Counted from the first letter of the stretch, positions 24,858 to 38,551 are shown. The stretch: DNA of 64,000 bases from Proteromonas lacertae (GCA_002245135.1 NGBS01000896.1:1-64000); one strand, 5' to 3'. A program made the numbers and translations. Notes: generated by a model not told the origin, from the sequence alone.

Positions 24858-26160
24858 ATGGAACTTACAGAAGGTCAATTATCATCCCTTTCAATAAAGG
24901 TTTACGAAGTGGATGATAAAAAATTGTCACCCCTTCTTCAAGAATATTTGGTGTCAATTATCAAATGTTTAGATAATCAAAGAATGAGAAAAGATGCAAT
25001 GAATCTACTTACTCATATCAAGCAAAGAATAGAAAATAACCAAGTATTAATTCATTTTATATGTGATTTAGCGCTTGAGAGTACCTTGTGTGAAATTATT
25101 TGATTTATTACAAAGTAATTCTATTTTAAGTCAAAATTTCTCGATCATGTATATAGTTAGTGATTGTTTTGGAATAGATATTTAAGATTAGGTCAAAACC
25201 GCCTTAGTAATGATGAAAAAGATAATTTATTTCATAAAATGGTTAAAGGCATTTCGTTACACTCTGATAATATCAGAAAAACACTTTTAAACTTAATAGT
25301 AGAATCTTTACCATTTGTTGAAATTCCTGATGATGCCAAAAGAAAGAGATGATATATTTAGTGATATAATAAACAATGAAAGTGATAAATCAATAATATT
25401 GAATTATTTCTTAGATATATTATTCTATATACCAAATATACAAATTGTTCCTGGTATTAGTTATGACAGTCTGAAAATAATAAATGATACAATAAAATTG
25501 TGTAAAATAGATATAAACAAACAAAAGGAGAATATAATAATGTTTTTATCTAAAAGAATCTTTAAATTAGAAGAGATATTAATTCATTTGATAGTAGGAA
25601 GTACAGTCGTTGATTATAATACAGAAGTATATTTATATTTCTAATAAAAATAGATTAATGGATTATGTAATTTGATAATAAAGAATTTAGATGATAAGAT
25701 ATTGGATGTAGCCAACAATATTAATCAGTTATATATAATTTATAGAGGAAATACAACAAGATCAGCTGCTTCTGAAAAAGTAAAGTTAAAAATCATTAGT
25801 TTATTGAATAAATCAATATATGCATGTTTAGATGTTGAAAATAGTATTCCATTAGCGTTATCATCCACTTTTACATCAGCTAATTCAGTTAACCTACAAA
25901 CACAAGCATTATCATTTTTACAAAAGATATGTAATGTAAATCAACCAGAGAAATTAGTTCCATATACTCATTCAATGATAGAAATATTTCATTTGGGATT
26001 AAACAATGAATCTGTGAATAATGAGATAAAAGAATATATATATTTTATATTAGAAACATTATGTAGAAAATTACCTTCGATATTATGGAATGAAAGTTCA
26101 TTGATATTGATGTTATGGAAAAAATATGAAAAAGTATATATATATATATATATGACATTA

Positions 26161-26192
<32 letters not shown>

Positions 26193-26297
26193 GTGTATTG
26201 CTGGTGATATTCAATTAAGGAATTTAATGCATGCTTATGGTTTATGTTTAAGTCAATCACCATCATTAATAAAAACAAAATATCAAGTATATATATA

Positions 26298-26336
<39 letters not shown>

Positions 26337-29300
26337 CTAGTCTTTACTTGATTCTTATATGAAACACACTAATATATATATTCGTCAAACAGTAATTGAT
26401 TGGACATTATTATTATATCCTTATGATGATGTTCATTGTAGATATCGATGTATATTATGTTGTAATGATGATAATCCACAAGTTAGAGAAACGGCAAAGA
26501 AGTATATTATAATATATCTCTTTATTAATTTAGAGGTTTAAATGAGGAAGATTTTAGAAATTATACTCAAAACCATGATGATAATAATATTACACCTCCT
26601 GATTTCATTCATTTAATCGGAGAATATAATATTGATAATCAGATGAATCCTAATTCAATTATCACTATTATAAATGTATATTATTATTATATTATTATTA
26701 TTAGACTACTCCATATATAAGTGAAATCACAATAACATTAATCAATTTCACAATCAAATCACTTAAATACAATATCCAACATAATGATAAATACATAGAA
26801 ATATGTGAAGAATATGGTGCTTTTGATCAGTATTAATATATATTTATATTATTATTATAGATGGTGGAGATTGTTATTTATATTATTGAATCTTCCTGAA
26901 AAGACATATCAATCCAAAGAATTATATCTTTCAATTTTATCATCATTAAACATTTGTATTGAGTTGAAAATCAAAATATTCTATCGTTATATATCAATGT
27001 GCTTAAAATCATTTATTCTATTTTTAGTGAATGTTATACCCTCTGTTCGATTTGAAACAGCTAAATTGTTTAGATGTCTACCTTTGGAGATGGATAATGA
27101 AAGATTAGAAGACTGTTTGAAATCATTGATGATATGGAATACATCCAAAGTAGATGAATGTAATGGTTATATTTTAGGAATGAGTTATTTGATAGGAGGC
27201 TTGAGTGATGATCAATTTACATATTTTAATGAAATAGTGAAGACAATATGTGTAAATATATTCAATTTGCTATTTGATAGTTCTAATACCAGTAATACAT
27301 TTACACCAAGCTTACTTCAAGCTATTACAACAATATCAAAGAATCACTTGTTCACACTTCCAAATGAAGGTGAAATTACTAGAACTAAGTTATATTCAAA
27401 TCTCTACAAATTATTAAAAGATAAACCAAACAATGATATTATCAAATTGACAATTTCTTGTTTAGAAAGCTTGTCATATTATGAAACTGATGTTGAAAAT
27501 AGTAAAAATACATTTAATACTGTATTTTCATTGGTTGATGATTATGGAGAAGATATACAATACAATTTAGGTGAATCTTTATCAACCATTGCTGCAAAGA
27601 ATAATTTACAATTATATTTATACAATCAGATACTTGGATCATTATTGAAAAGTATAAAACCCCATGAAAGAAGAGCGTCTTCCATATTCTTATATTTCCT
27701 AATTAACGATAATATGAATAAAGAAATATTCCAAAATTATATATTTGAGTTACATACAGCCTTTACATCCTTACTAGGAGAGAAAAATCCAATTACGCAA
27801 GTATATATAGAATTATTGTAAATGTATTCGTTTCTAGGAATGTGCAAGCAAAGGTTTGACAATGATTTATAAATTAGCTTCACCAACTGAAAAGCCAATA
27901 ATATTAGGTAACCTGATTCATATGTTAACTACAGGTGTTCAAGTACCAGTTGAAGGTTGTAATATGGATATACCAAAGCTATCACAACGTATCTTCATTA
28001 ATCATTTGTAATTTTATAGAGGTTAATAAACAAACATATAATTCATATAATCAGTTATGTTCTGCTGTTGATGAATTAGGAAGCCCAGGGTTAATCTATT
28101 CATTCTTAGAAATTACTACACAAAATTCAATATCCAGACAAGCTGGTTCGACTCAAACATTACAATATCTATTACAAGTATATTTATATGAAGTAATATT
28201 ATTATATAATATTATTATAGGATAATAAAGATTTAGTAAATGAAGAAATTTCCAAGTTAATTCCTATATTATACCGTTATCAATATGATCCAAGTGTAAA
28301 GATACAAAATGCAATGGAAACACTATGGAATACAGTAATAAAAAACCCAAAGGAAACAATTCAGAAACATTTCAAACCAATCTGTGTAGAATTAGATAAA
28401 AGTCTACAACATTCTAATTGGAGGTATAGAGTAGCTTCCTGTTTAGGAATAATGGATATAATTCAAGGGAAATTGATAGATGATATTGAATTTATATTAC
28501 ATGATTTCTTATTGCATATAACTCGATGTATGGATGATGTTAAAGACGAAGGAAGAGATGCTGCTAATGCTGCTGTATATTTATATATTAATAATAATAT
28601 ATTTGAAATAGATTAAAAAAATAGAGTCGTTATGTGTTAGATTATGTGATAAAGATAGTACTCCTGTGAATGAAATACAAAGAGCAGTTGATATTGTATT
28701 ATTTATTATTATTATTATTATAGATTTTACCATTTATATTCAACGAAGGATTAAATAACAGTTGTAAAGAAGTTCAAATGTTTTGTTTGGAATTTATACC
28801 CAAAATACTCAAAGTATATATACAAATAATCATTATTGTTATTATTATAAATAGAACTGTGGTAATACAATAACAAAACACATCCCCAAAGTAGTAAGAA
28901 TCTGTTTAGAATCATTATCATCAATGGAATCAACTCTAACACAACATATTCAACAACATTCATCAGAATATGATATATCTCAAAGACAAGCTGAAGAATT
29001 AAGAATTAAACTGTCAAGAATATCTCCACTAGAAACTGCACTGGAAAAATGTTTACACTCAATTGATTTCACAATAATGAAAGAATTAGTAGATGAATTG
29101 ATAATAGTAATAAGATGTGGAGTTGGTTTACCTACTTTAGAAGGACTGTGTAGATTTATATCATCACTTTATATTGAATTACCTATCGATTTTCTTAAGC
29201 CTTATTCAAGCCAATTACTTCATTATATGAAAGTAAAAGTTTTATCAACTGATAGTGTTACATTAACCACTTGTTATTCAAGAGCATGTGCTTATATATG

Positions 29301-30577
29301 TAAAGGTGTGACTGATGCTGAATTAAGAGAGTATATTCGTTATATTTTGTCTAAAATGAATGAGAATGAGAATAGTATGAGTTATATATCAATATATTCT
29401 CTTTGCACGATATTATCAGGTAAAATTAAAGATTTTACATCAGAAGTATAGGGTGTTATATATATTTTTATTTTATAGATGATTCCATTTATATTTCTTG
29501 GCACTTATAATGATGATAAAGAGATTCAAGAACAATGGAATAAAGTATTATTATTATTATTAATGAAATAGATATGGAGTGAATTGTGTCCAAGTCCTCG
29601 TTATTCAATAAAAATATATTACAATGAAATTAAAACCCAATTATTAAATTCATATAAAAGTACTCAATGGAAATTGAAAGTAGAAGCATCCAAAGCATTA
29701 GAGTATTATATATTAATATTAATATATAATTTAGTGATATTATAAACATTTTACCAGAAAATATAAATGAAATAGAAACATCATTTTTAGATTCATTGTA
29801 TGAGTTATGTGTTGGTAGGTATTGGGATGGAGTTGATTCTATATTTTCAACAATTACAAAAATAATTTGTTGTTTTGTAAAAAGTAATAGTCAATCAGAG
29901 AATTATGAAGAATTATTTAATAGAATAATCAAATTATTAGTTGCAGAATATGAGAATAATGATTTATTGATATTGAATAAGAATAGTTATAAACAAATAT
30001 GTTTAAACAATATGGAACAGTTATTATTAGTAAATAAAAAGACAAAAGTATAATATAATTTATTTATTATTTATTAAAATAGATTAATTTATATCCATTA
30101 CTGTCACCAGTGTTGAACTTAGATATTAATCCAACAACTGAAGATGAAATTATTATTGTTAATTACAGTTGGAGATGTATAGGATATTCACTATTATATT
30201 CTGAGAATATACTTATGAATGTATTTATGAGATATTTGAATAGATTATTAGATAGTCTAAATACACATCCTTGGAAAGTAGTTGAATCTCAATTGGTGGT
30301 ATTAAAAGAATATATGGAAGTGAAAATCCCTAATTTATACAGTAATGAGTTGATAAATGATGTGATATTTAATAATATCAAAATATTGTTAGAAAAGTTT
30401 GGAAAATATCAAAATTTAACAATTAATTCATGGAAAGTGATAAATTCCATAGTTAATAATGATGAAGTAGTTAAACAGAAGAACTTATGGTTGGAATTGA
30501 TAAGCAATTACACTTCAACTACACCTGAAATTGACAGAATAATGGAAGGATGTAAAGTGAAATTAGAAAAATTATAA
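24858..30577 (+). CDS. Proteasome adaptor/scaffold ECM29, HEAT-repeat protein
   Basis: ECM29 binds the 26S proteasome and couples it to quality control and transport. The protein is read across about 18 short introns. Recognisable stretches are RVPCVKLFDLL and QNFSIIYLRLGQNRL near the N-terminus, ITQECASKGLTMIYKLA (27780-27880), ELGSPGLIYSFLEI, LIPILYRYQYDPSVKIQNAM and LQHSNWRYRVASCLGIMDII (28390-28460). ITRCMDDVKDEGRDAA and IESLCVRLCDKD follow. Helical HEAT repeats run throughout. Start 24858 (MELTEGQLSSL) is preferred over an upstream in-frame Met at 24807, because its first residues match the family's N-terminal helix. One extra A at 25338-25341 breaks the frame within EIPDDAK/ERDDIF. Several introns are almost pure TAT repeats. 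Confidence 0.92.
26138..26340 (+). repeat. TAT/TA microsatellites forming two ECM29 introns
   Basis: Two introns of ECM29 consist almost only of simple repeat. One, about 26133-26193, starts GTATATATAT and continues as a TAT run; the other, about 26287-26340, is GTATATATATAT then TAT repeats ending CTAG. The coding sequence on both sides stays in frame when they are removed (KKYEK joins CIAGDIQLR; KTKYQ joins SLLDSYM). A related short TAT-rich intron is at 28690-28720. Confidence 0.8.
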
Positions 30578-30665
30578 AATTATAAAATTATTATTTTGTT
30601 TATGTGTTTGTGATTTACTTAATAAAGAGTTTTTAACATTTGAAATTAAAATAATAATTTTATAA

Positions 30666-31247
30666 TTAATTAATGTTGTATGGTATTTCATCATTTTCAT
30701 ATTTAATTTTGTATGACGGTGTGCATGGACTATAAATTGGTGATTTAGGTTGATAAATTGGAGTAATAGGGCTGTATATTGGTGATTTTGGTTTAGGAAT
30801 TGGACTTGTAGGACTATAAAGTGGTGAAGTAGATGGTTGAAATGTTTGCTTTCCTGTATTACATTGATAGAGACAAGATGCGTCAAAATCAACTATTTTG
30901 ATGTCTTTAGGTGACTTTTCAAATGTATTTAATTTATGTTTTTTTCTGCTATTATATTTATAGGATACATTCCTTAGATTCTTATATTTTTTGTTTAATG
31001 TAATTTTGTTATTCATTGTTGGTATAAATTTGTTATATTTTATGTAGGGAATTTGATCTATACCTTTTTTGTTATAAACAATGTAGTTGTTAACATTTAT
31101 TATAATTGAATGTTTTGCGAGGTTTCTGCTGTTTGAACTATGACAACAGATACATTTGGATTCGGATTCGGATTTGATTGATGAATGAGGCATAGTATTA
31201 AAGATGATTAATCGAAATTTGTCAAAATACTTGCTTGAGATATTCAA
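30666..31247 (-). CDS. Small basic protein with RNA polymerase II CTD-like motifs
   Basis: An uninterrupted frame of up to 193 residues; an inner Met at about 31190 ([12 protein letters not shown]) is an alternative start. The N-terminal part contains CICCHSS, possibly a metal-binding cluster, then a Lys/Tyr/Asn-rich basic region. The C-terminal 60 residues carry irregular copies of the CTD heptad core: [21 protein letters not shown] and [12 protein letters not shown]. The 71-bp gap to the next gene start (31319, opposite strand) must serve as a divergent promoter. No family is recognised. The CTD-like motifs suggest a substrate of proline-directed kinases or a binder of CTD readers, which is inference only. 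Confidence 0.6.
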   Translation of the reverse strand: MNISSKYFDKFRLIIFNTMPHSSIKSESESKCICCHSSNSRNLAKHSIIINVNNYIVYNKKGIDQIPYIKYNKFIPTMNNKITLNKKYKNLRNVSYKYNSRKKHKLNTFEKSPKDIKIVDFDASCLYQCNTGKQTFQPSTSPLYSPTSPIPKPKSPIYSPITPIYQPKSPIYSPCTPSYKIKYENDEIPYNIN

Positions 31248-31318
31248 ACCTAAATATTTTAATACAAGTTAATACACATTAATACAAAATAATACAGTAT
31301 TTTTAGTTATAAAGAGAA

Positions 31319-34300
31319 ATGAATGAAATGGTAGAGATGATGAAACAAAAACAACCGAATCTAGAAGTATTTTATAGTGAATTCTAATATGATAATAGAT
31401 AGTGAAAGAAATGGTTGTGACAAAATCGAAGAAGATTTATGAAGTAAAGGTGTTGAATGAGAGAAAAATCATAAAAATATATGATTTGAGGAAGATTTCC
31501 ATGGAGAAGGTGTTGAAATGCACAGAAAATATGATGATATTAGATGGTTTAAGTGACAAATGCATGATAAGTAAAATGACAATATCAGATGATAATAAGT
31601 ATATGATTATAAAACGAATGAAATATGGTAGTGACTTAAAGTATTTGATATACAGTAATGAAAAAGAAATATCCGTTGAAAGAGTTATTCAATCAATACG
31701 TGATTATATAATGATGTTGAATGAGAATGATATATTGAATTTGAATTTGAAAAGTTCAAATGTAATAATGGATAATGGCAAAGTGAAGATATGTGATAGT
31801 TTTATAAATAATTTAATATGCGATGATGAAAAGAGAACAGAAATGAGTTGTTTAGATTATATAAGTTTGGAAGAATTGAATGGATTAGAATGTGATGAGA
31901 GAAGTGTAATTTGGTCAATTGGATGTATTTTATATGAAATGATTTATAAGAAATTACCATTTTCAGAAGTTAATAATATGATTAAAACAATAAATAATAT
32001 TATGAGATGTAAATGGAGAGTTGATCAATCCATCAATCCTTTCTATAATGATATTTTTACAAAAATATTTGTAAAAGAAAAGTCAAATCGATTGAGTATA
32101 AAAGAATTAATGAAAGAGATAATGAAAATGAGTGAGATATTGAGAGATAAAGACAACAGCTTAATGATATGTAATGAAAGAAAAGAAATCTCCGTCAACA
32201 ATGATGATATGATTGTTAGATTACCTATAATTTATCCATCTGAGTATTATCTGAAAAGTAGAAAATGGACAGAAATTCGAGATGATTTGATAGAATCATA
32301 CAGCAAGAAAGGTAATGAGAGAATACTGTCAATATTATTGTTGATGAAATTGTGCAGGAAAGATGATTCAATAAAATACAAACTTAAATTCCATTTTAAT
32401 CATAAATGTGAAAATAATAAAAGTAAATGTTATTTAGATGAAATGATATTTAATATTGCTACTGATGATAAATATAGATTTGCTATTAATGCAGAGTGTA
32501 GTTGTATATGTAAAGAAGGAATTGAATATTTATTCAGAATATTGAAATTTATCAATCCTACTAAACTCCTTTTCAGTATAATGTTAATAGCTTATATTTA
32601 TTTAGATTTAAAAATTCCATATGAACAACAGTCTTTATTTGGATCATTATACTATAATTTGTCAGATTTACAGGAATTAGATTTACATCAATTTAATCTT
32701 GCATATCGTTTCGTTCAATCACTTGTTAAATCAATGCCATTCATGAAATTAAAATATGTAGATCTAACAAGTATTTGTTATTCTTTTTTTGTTATTCTGA
32801 AATAGAAAATTCAGTTGGTCCAAAAGGTTTCAGATTGTTGCTTCCATATATATATATATTAATCAACAAGAACGAATTAAATCTTAGTAAAATGAACTTA
32901 AATGATGAATCAATGATATTATTATCAGAAGAATTATATAAATATCCAAATATTGAGAGAATTGATATTACAGAAAATGAAAATATTCATTCAAAAGGAT
33001 TAGAAGCTTTATTCTCCAAATTTCCTATTTCAAAAGTATCATTTGATTTTAATAGAAGTAAAGAATTGTGGATTAATAGAAATATTCCTATTGAATATAT
33101 CAATAAAAACAATGAATTATATCTGGGTAATTATGAGATTGATGATGATTTTTTCAAATCATTCATTTCATTAAGATTAAATGAATTGAGTGATATAAGA
33201 AAACTGGATTTAAGTAGTATAATTAGATATTCTTTTATAATATAGATAATAAACTTACACATGAAAGTATAAAAATACTGATCAACAATTTATCCTCATT
33301 TCCAAATCTTAAATATCTTAAGATAAATGGAAATGAAATAGGAGATGAAGGAATGAAACTTTTATCTCCATATTTATATTTATTGAATAGTAGTATGCAT
33401 TTAAATTGCAATAGTATAATGATTATTTTTATAATTTATAACAGAATTGGGAATATCTTCAGTTGGAATAAAATATTTAGTTGATAGTCAAAAAACTATT
33501 CATGAAAGGATATATTCTCTTGATGTAAGAAATAATAATATAGATTCAGAGGGAATAAAATATTTGATGAAATATCTTAAAGAAAATACCAATATTGAAC
33601 AGTTAGAAATTGACAGTATAAGTCACTTTACTATTTGGTATATAGATAATCCAATTGGTAATAATGGATTTAAAATATTAGCAGAGAATTTATAACTATT
33701 AGGTTCTACTGCAATGAATTTGAATAACACCTCCATAGATGATAAAAGCGCTATAATATTATCAAATAAAATTGACTCAATTAAAAAGTGTACAGTAATC
33801 GATCTATTTGGAAATAAAATAGGAACAAAAGGATTAAAATCAATTTGTTCAAAAACATTAGAAAGAAGAGGAAAGCCATATATCGAAATGGCATATTCAG
33901 CTTGGACAAATGAAGCAAAAAAATATTATTTTGATTATCTTAGTAAATTGAAAAGAGATGATATAAACTTATTTTTTGCTAGTATTAATTTATATTTCTA
34001 ATGAAATAGATTTAAATCTAAATGATTCTCATATCCCTTTGTTAAGCAATATAACATTTTTAAACATGGATTTATCAAATAATAAGATTACTTCAAAAGG
34101 ATTAAAAGAATTCATGAATCATTTGACACATAGAGTTTATGGCATTGATATATATAATAATCCAATTGGAGATGAAGGAGTAGAGATAATGTGTAAAAAT
34201 ATAAAAATATTCACTTATCCTTCACAGATAAATGTTTCAAGTATTTTAAGAATATTATGTAATTTTTATAATATGAATAGATATAGGAATGAGTAAAAAA

Positions 34301-34582
34301 GGATTTAAAATGTTAATAGAAAAATTAAAGAAAATTAGACAATTGATGTGTGTACGTTTATCAGGATATAAATTAAATGAAAGTGATTTAAGATTAATGA
34401 AAAATATTTATAATAAACTGAATAAATTGTATGAATTATCAATAACAGTGAAAGAAGATATTGATAGGTTTGAATTAGAATCATTTTTAGCAACATTTTC
34501 ATCAATTAAAACAATCAAGTTAGATGGAATATCAGAAGAAGAAAAGAAAGAATTATCAGAAGAATTCTTCAATATTAAATAA
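31319..34582 (+). CDS. Pseudokinase with leucine-rich repeats
   Basis: The start at 31319 (MNEMVEMMKQKQ) joins across a 33-nt intron to IVKEMVVTKSKK. The N-terminal 270 residues form a kinase fold: YMIIKRMKYGSDL (hinge), LNLNLKSSNVIMDNGKVKIC (catalytic loop with HRD lost and DFG replaced by CDS), SVIWSIGCILYEM and KKLPF. Catalysis is therefore unlikely. After a linker, LRRs run to the end, for example LDVRNNNIDSEGIKYL, VIDLFGNKIGTKGLKSI, MDLSNNKITSKGLKEF and IYNNPIGDEGVEIM. Introns of 28-52 nt separate the LRR exons (ends near 32804, 33245, 33444, 33649, 34010, 34300). One in-frame TAA at 33693-33695 interrupts the LRRs. Paralogous in layout to 14970-16675. Confidence 0.78.
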
Positions 34583-34694
34583 TTGACTATTATTATTATT
34601 GTTACTTTATAGTTTTGTATTGAACCTAAAACACACAAAAATATACAAATGAATTTTATAACAATAATAAAATAATAATAAAAGTCAGTTTCAT

Positions 34695-36574
34695 TTAGAT
34701 TCTTGTATCTGCTGCTGCTGCTGCTGCTGGTGTTGCTGATGCTGGAGGTGGAGCACTAGCATCAACTTGCATTAAATCATTAGACACTTCAATTTCGATT
34801 GGAATATTCAACTTTCTAAATGTCTCTAACCAATCTTGATAACTTTCATCTTTATCAAACTTGAAGTAATATCGACCAATAGTTGGTAAAAATCCCATTC
34901 TCTTTACTTTCTCTACAATCTGGAAACAGAAATCTCCATAACTCTTCATTCGAATCACTGTTGAACATGTCAAATCAATATCTGTTAATGGATTTAAACC
35001 ATTTAATTGAAAATATTTTTCTCCATTCATTTCACCATCACTAGGGAAACTCAGCATATGTCTATCTTGACTAATTACTACATGATCAATTTCCCAGTCA
35101 TTTGTATAATTCCATCTTGTCATTATACCATATTTAATCACCATTTCGTTCTTATTAGTAAATTTTGGACATTTACTGACACTTTCTTTGGTTAAAGCTT
35201 CTTTTTCTTTATCAGTCAATACTTTATCTTTTACTTCTTTCATTTCTTTTACTAATATTTTCATATCACTTCCTAAATCAACAGCTCCTAAATTATTAAT
35301 TACTGGATTCACCAATGGTGCACTTTCATCATATAAATTACGTACTAAATTGAAATATTCTTCTAAAACAGTTGTACAACTTTCTACTCTTCTTACTTCG
35401 ATTTTCTTTACTTTTTCAAACATATTTCCTAAATATTGAATCAATTCTCTTCTACAATCACTTTCATTATGTACAGCACATATATAACTTGCATATACTA
35501 AATAGAAGTCTTCTTTACTTTTACCATTCTTTGAAACACTCTTTATTGTTGATGCTAATGTTGCATCCATTTTATCAAACATTAGATATGTCTTTTTACC
35601 ACTTTCTTCATATTTATAAGCTAAATCGTCATAAGTTGCACTTAAATCTCTTATCATAAATCTTAAATCATCTACTACTGGCTGGATCTTAGTTGAAACA
35701 CTGGTCTTTAATGTTTCAACTAGTTTATCATATTTCTCCATTAATTCTTTGTTATAATCATGTAAACTAGTTAATACTGGTAAAAATGAATCATCTCTTT
35801 CTTTTTTGATTTCTTCTTCTTTTGGAGCTTCTTTAGCTGCTTCTCCTGTTGTTGCTGCTGGAACTGTTGTTTCTTCAGCTTTTGGTGGTTCTTCAGTCTT
35901 TGTTGTAGCTGCTTCTTTATTTTCTTCACCTTCTTTCACTGTTTCTAATGTTTTACCCTGTCTTTTAGCATTAGCTTCAGCTGCTTTCTGTGCTGCCTTC
36001 TTAGCGGCTTCTTTAGCTTTTTCATAAGCAATCTTTGATCCTTGTTCAATCTTATTCTTTGCAATATTTGCTGCTTTTCCAATAGCTGCTTTAGCTGCAT
36101 TGAATGTTTCATTTTCTAACTCATGCGGATGTTGAGATGGGAGTAACACAGCTTGTGAGATTTTATATGCATGACCTTCTCTCTTATAAAATTCAACCAT
36201 TTGATATAAATAGTTACCTACTCTTTCAATACCATTTAAACTGTTTTTTAAATAGTCATCAATCAATATCCACTTTTCTTCCATTAACTTACGACTAGCG
36301 AAATGACGATTGGTTCTTTCTTCTTCCTCATCCAATAGTTTCTTGAACAATTCCTTTTTCTTTGGTAAAACTAACTCTGGTTCAATTATATCTTGAGTTG
36401 GGTAAGAATGAAGATTAACTTGTTCTAAAATATATTAAATGAATTAATACGTTCAGCTTTTTCAGTAGTTTCTGGCTTTTTTTCAGTTGATTCTGGTTTT
36501 GAGTCAGAAGCAGCTGTTGCATCTACAAATTATACATATGCTAATATACTGCTTTCTTGTTCAGTTGATGACAT
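34695..36574 (-). CDS. BAR-like coiled-coil protein with C-terminal PH-like domain
   Basis: Three exons: the start at 36574 (MSSTEQES), then two introns of about 26-27 nt (GTATATTAG... and GTATTAATTC...TTTTAG) before the long exon. The helical region (ASRKLMEEKWILIDDYLKNS, a long Ala/Lys coiled coil, then LLDVLEEYF-like helices) reads as a membrane-bending BAR/F-BAR-type dimer. An Ala/Glu/Thr/Pro-rich low-complexity insert lies at about 35830-36080. The C-terminal 120 residues (KYGIMTRWNYTNDWEIDHVV to YYFKFDKDESYQDWLETFRK) look like a PH domain with its final Trp helix. An Ala run ends the protein. A role in membrane trafficking or the actin cortex is inferred. It shares an 88-bp divergent promoter with the nucleoredoxin gene. 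Confidence 0.65.
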
Positions 36575-36662
36575 TGTCTATTTCAATAAATATAATGATG
36601 ATTCAATACCACAACAAAAAGCAAAAACAAAGATCTTATGAAACGAATAAATATTTAAGAAC

Positions 36663-37928
36663 ATGTCAGAATTTTCATCTTTATTCGGGAAAGCATTGCT
36701 TGATAACAATTTTCAGCCAATTCCTATAAGTTGTTTATCTGGGAAGTATGTGGCCATCTATTTCTCGTATGATTTTAATCAGTTTATTTAATAATTTGTA
36801 GTGCTCACTGGTGTGGACCTTGTAGACAGTTTACACCTGTTTTAAAGGCTCTTTATAACAAATTACAAACATTAGGCAAGAATTTTGAAGTTGTTTTCTG
36901 TAGTAACGATAAAGACTCAGCTGGTTTCAAAGAATATTTTGGTACTATGCCCTGGAAAGCAATTCCATTTGAAAATCAATCCATTCGTACATATGTAAGT
37001 GATAAATTTGGAATTAACAGCATTCCTTCTATTATTATTTTAAATCCTGATGGTTCTGTGTTGAATGATGATGCGTATATATTTTATATTTATTAATTTT
37101 AGACGAATGCAAATTGAAAGTGATCCAGAAGGAAATCAATTCCCTTGGAAGAGCCCAACTATCTATGATATGATAGCAGGCCAATTACTTAGTAAATCAG
37201 GTGGAAATGTCGATGCTTTGAAATCAGTGAAAGGATCAATATTTGGATTATATTTCAGTGCTCATTGGTGTGGCCCATGCAGACAATTTACACCAAAATT
37301 AAGTGCAATCTATGAAAATTTGAAGAAAGAAGGTAAAAAGTTTGAAATAATCTTTACTTCATTTGATCATGATGGAGCAGGTTTTAATGAGTATTATTCT
37401 ACAATGCCATGGTTAGCTATACCATTTGGAGATTCTAGAATCAAATATTTATCTCAAAAATTCGATGTTGAAGGTATTCCAACATTACTCCTATTTAATG
37501 GAGATGGTGAGTTGATTAGTAAAAATGGAAGAATGTTAATGGAATCCAATCCCAATGGATATCCTTGGTCACCGAAAACAGTGGAAAGTTTATCAATTAA
37601 CCCAGAATTCATCAACTCAAACCCATGTATTGTACTATTCATAGAAAAAGGTGATAAATCAAAAATTGATATGCTAGAAAGTATAGGTAAAGAAATTAAG
37701 ACTAGAAATAGCAAGATTCATATTTATTATAGTGATGAGAAGGATGATATAAACTATCAGATTAAAGCCTTAACTAAGGTTGATACTGTTCCATGTGTCG
37801 TTTTAGTGGATATTCCTGATAATGGAGGTTATTATTTGATGAAAGGTGATATAAATGAGAAGAATATCATATCATTTGTTGATCAATATCAAAGTAAAAG
37901 TTTACAGAGATTGCAAATGAGTAGTTAG
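36663..37928 (+). CDS. Nucleoredoxin-like protein, two WCGPC thioredoxin domains
   Basis: Three exons: MSEFSSLFGKALLDN...KYVAIYF, a 35-nt intron, the first redox domain, a 28-nt intron near 37075-37102, then the rest. Domain 1 has SAHWCGPCRQFTPVLKAL and DKFGINSIPSIIILNPDG. Domain 2 has SAHWCGPCRQFTPKLSAI and KFDVEGIPTLLLFNGDG, with the cis-Pro loop intact. A third thioredoxin fold without the CxxC pair follows (INPEFINSNPCIVLFIEKGD onward). The order is that of nucleoredoxin/tryparedoxin-like disulfide reductases, thought to act in the cytosol or nucleus. Tandem active domains imply internal duplication. Confidence 0.9.
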
Positions 37929-38044
37929 AGTGTTTTTCTTAGTTTTTATCTTTTTCTAAATTGTTTTTTAAATTGAAATAAAACATTTTAAGATAGAAGA
38001 TTTTATTATACAGATTACTATTCAAATCCAATAATATTCAATTA

Positions 38045-38551
38045 TTATTCCTCTTTAAAATACTTTACTAAAGTTACTGGAGCATCATCCCAGCCAATAG
38101 CCACGAATGGATATACTGTTTTATATAAATTCTTAAATAATAACACTTCTTCACCATTTCCTTGCTTGATACTCATTGTTTTTTCATTCATATTAAATAT
38201 TATCTCATACTGTCCATTTTCTTCACCTTTAATATCTTTAAACTCACCATCCTTCTGTGGTTCAGCAGCTGTACCCCATAATTCAGATGAATAAGTACCA
38301 ATAAAGATACTGCATGATGACTTATCTTTATGTATATTATATCCATTATATTTCTCAATGGTTGTACATCCAAAGTAGAAGTTGTTTTTATACTTATGAA
38401 TCTCAAAGATGAAGTGATATATACCATTCATCATCTTTACATTCAGATAACAATGAGCTACACATTTGTCAAGGTTATTTTTTATTGTTAAACGATCTTC
38501 ACTGATCTCAATACTTGGATTTTTGTAATATTCCACAAATTTTGCACTCAT
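38045..38551 (-). CDS. Stand-alone SPRY-like domain protein
   Basis: A single-exon protein of about 168 residues starting MSAKFVEYYKNPS; an in-frame upstream Met at 38632 exists, but its extra residues look like untranslated leader. It is a compact beta-rich domain with AHCYLNVKMMNGIYHFIFEI, YFGCTTIEKYNGYN, GQYEIIFNMNEKTMSIKQG and KTVYPFVAIG. The same domain ends the two BTB proteins and the pseudokinase at 55409, aligning at the CYLN-K and YE-I-MN motifs. SPRY domains usually bind proteins. The minus-strand element CAAAAATAGACTCGTTT lies 57-73 bp upstream of the start. Confidence 0.65.
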   Translation of the reverse strand: MSAKFVEYYKNPSIEISEDRLTIKNNLDKCVAHCYLNVKMMNGIYHFIFEIHKYKNNFYFGCTTIEKYNGYNIHKDKSSCSIFIGTYSSELWGTAAEPQKDGEFKDIKGEENGQYEIIFNMNEKTMSIKQGNGEEVLLFKNLYKTVYPFVAIGWDDAPVTLVKYFKEE

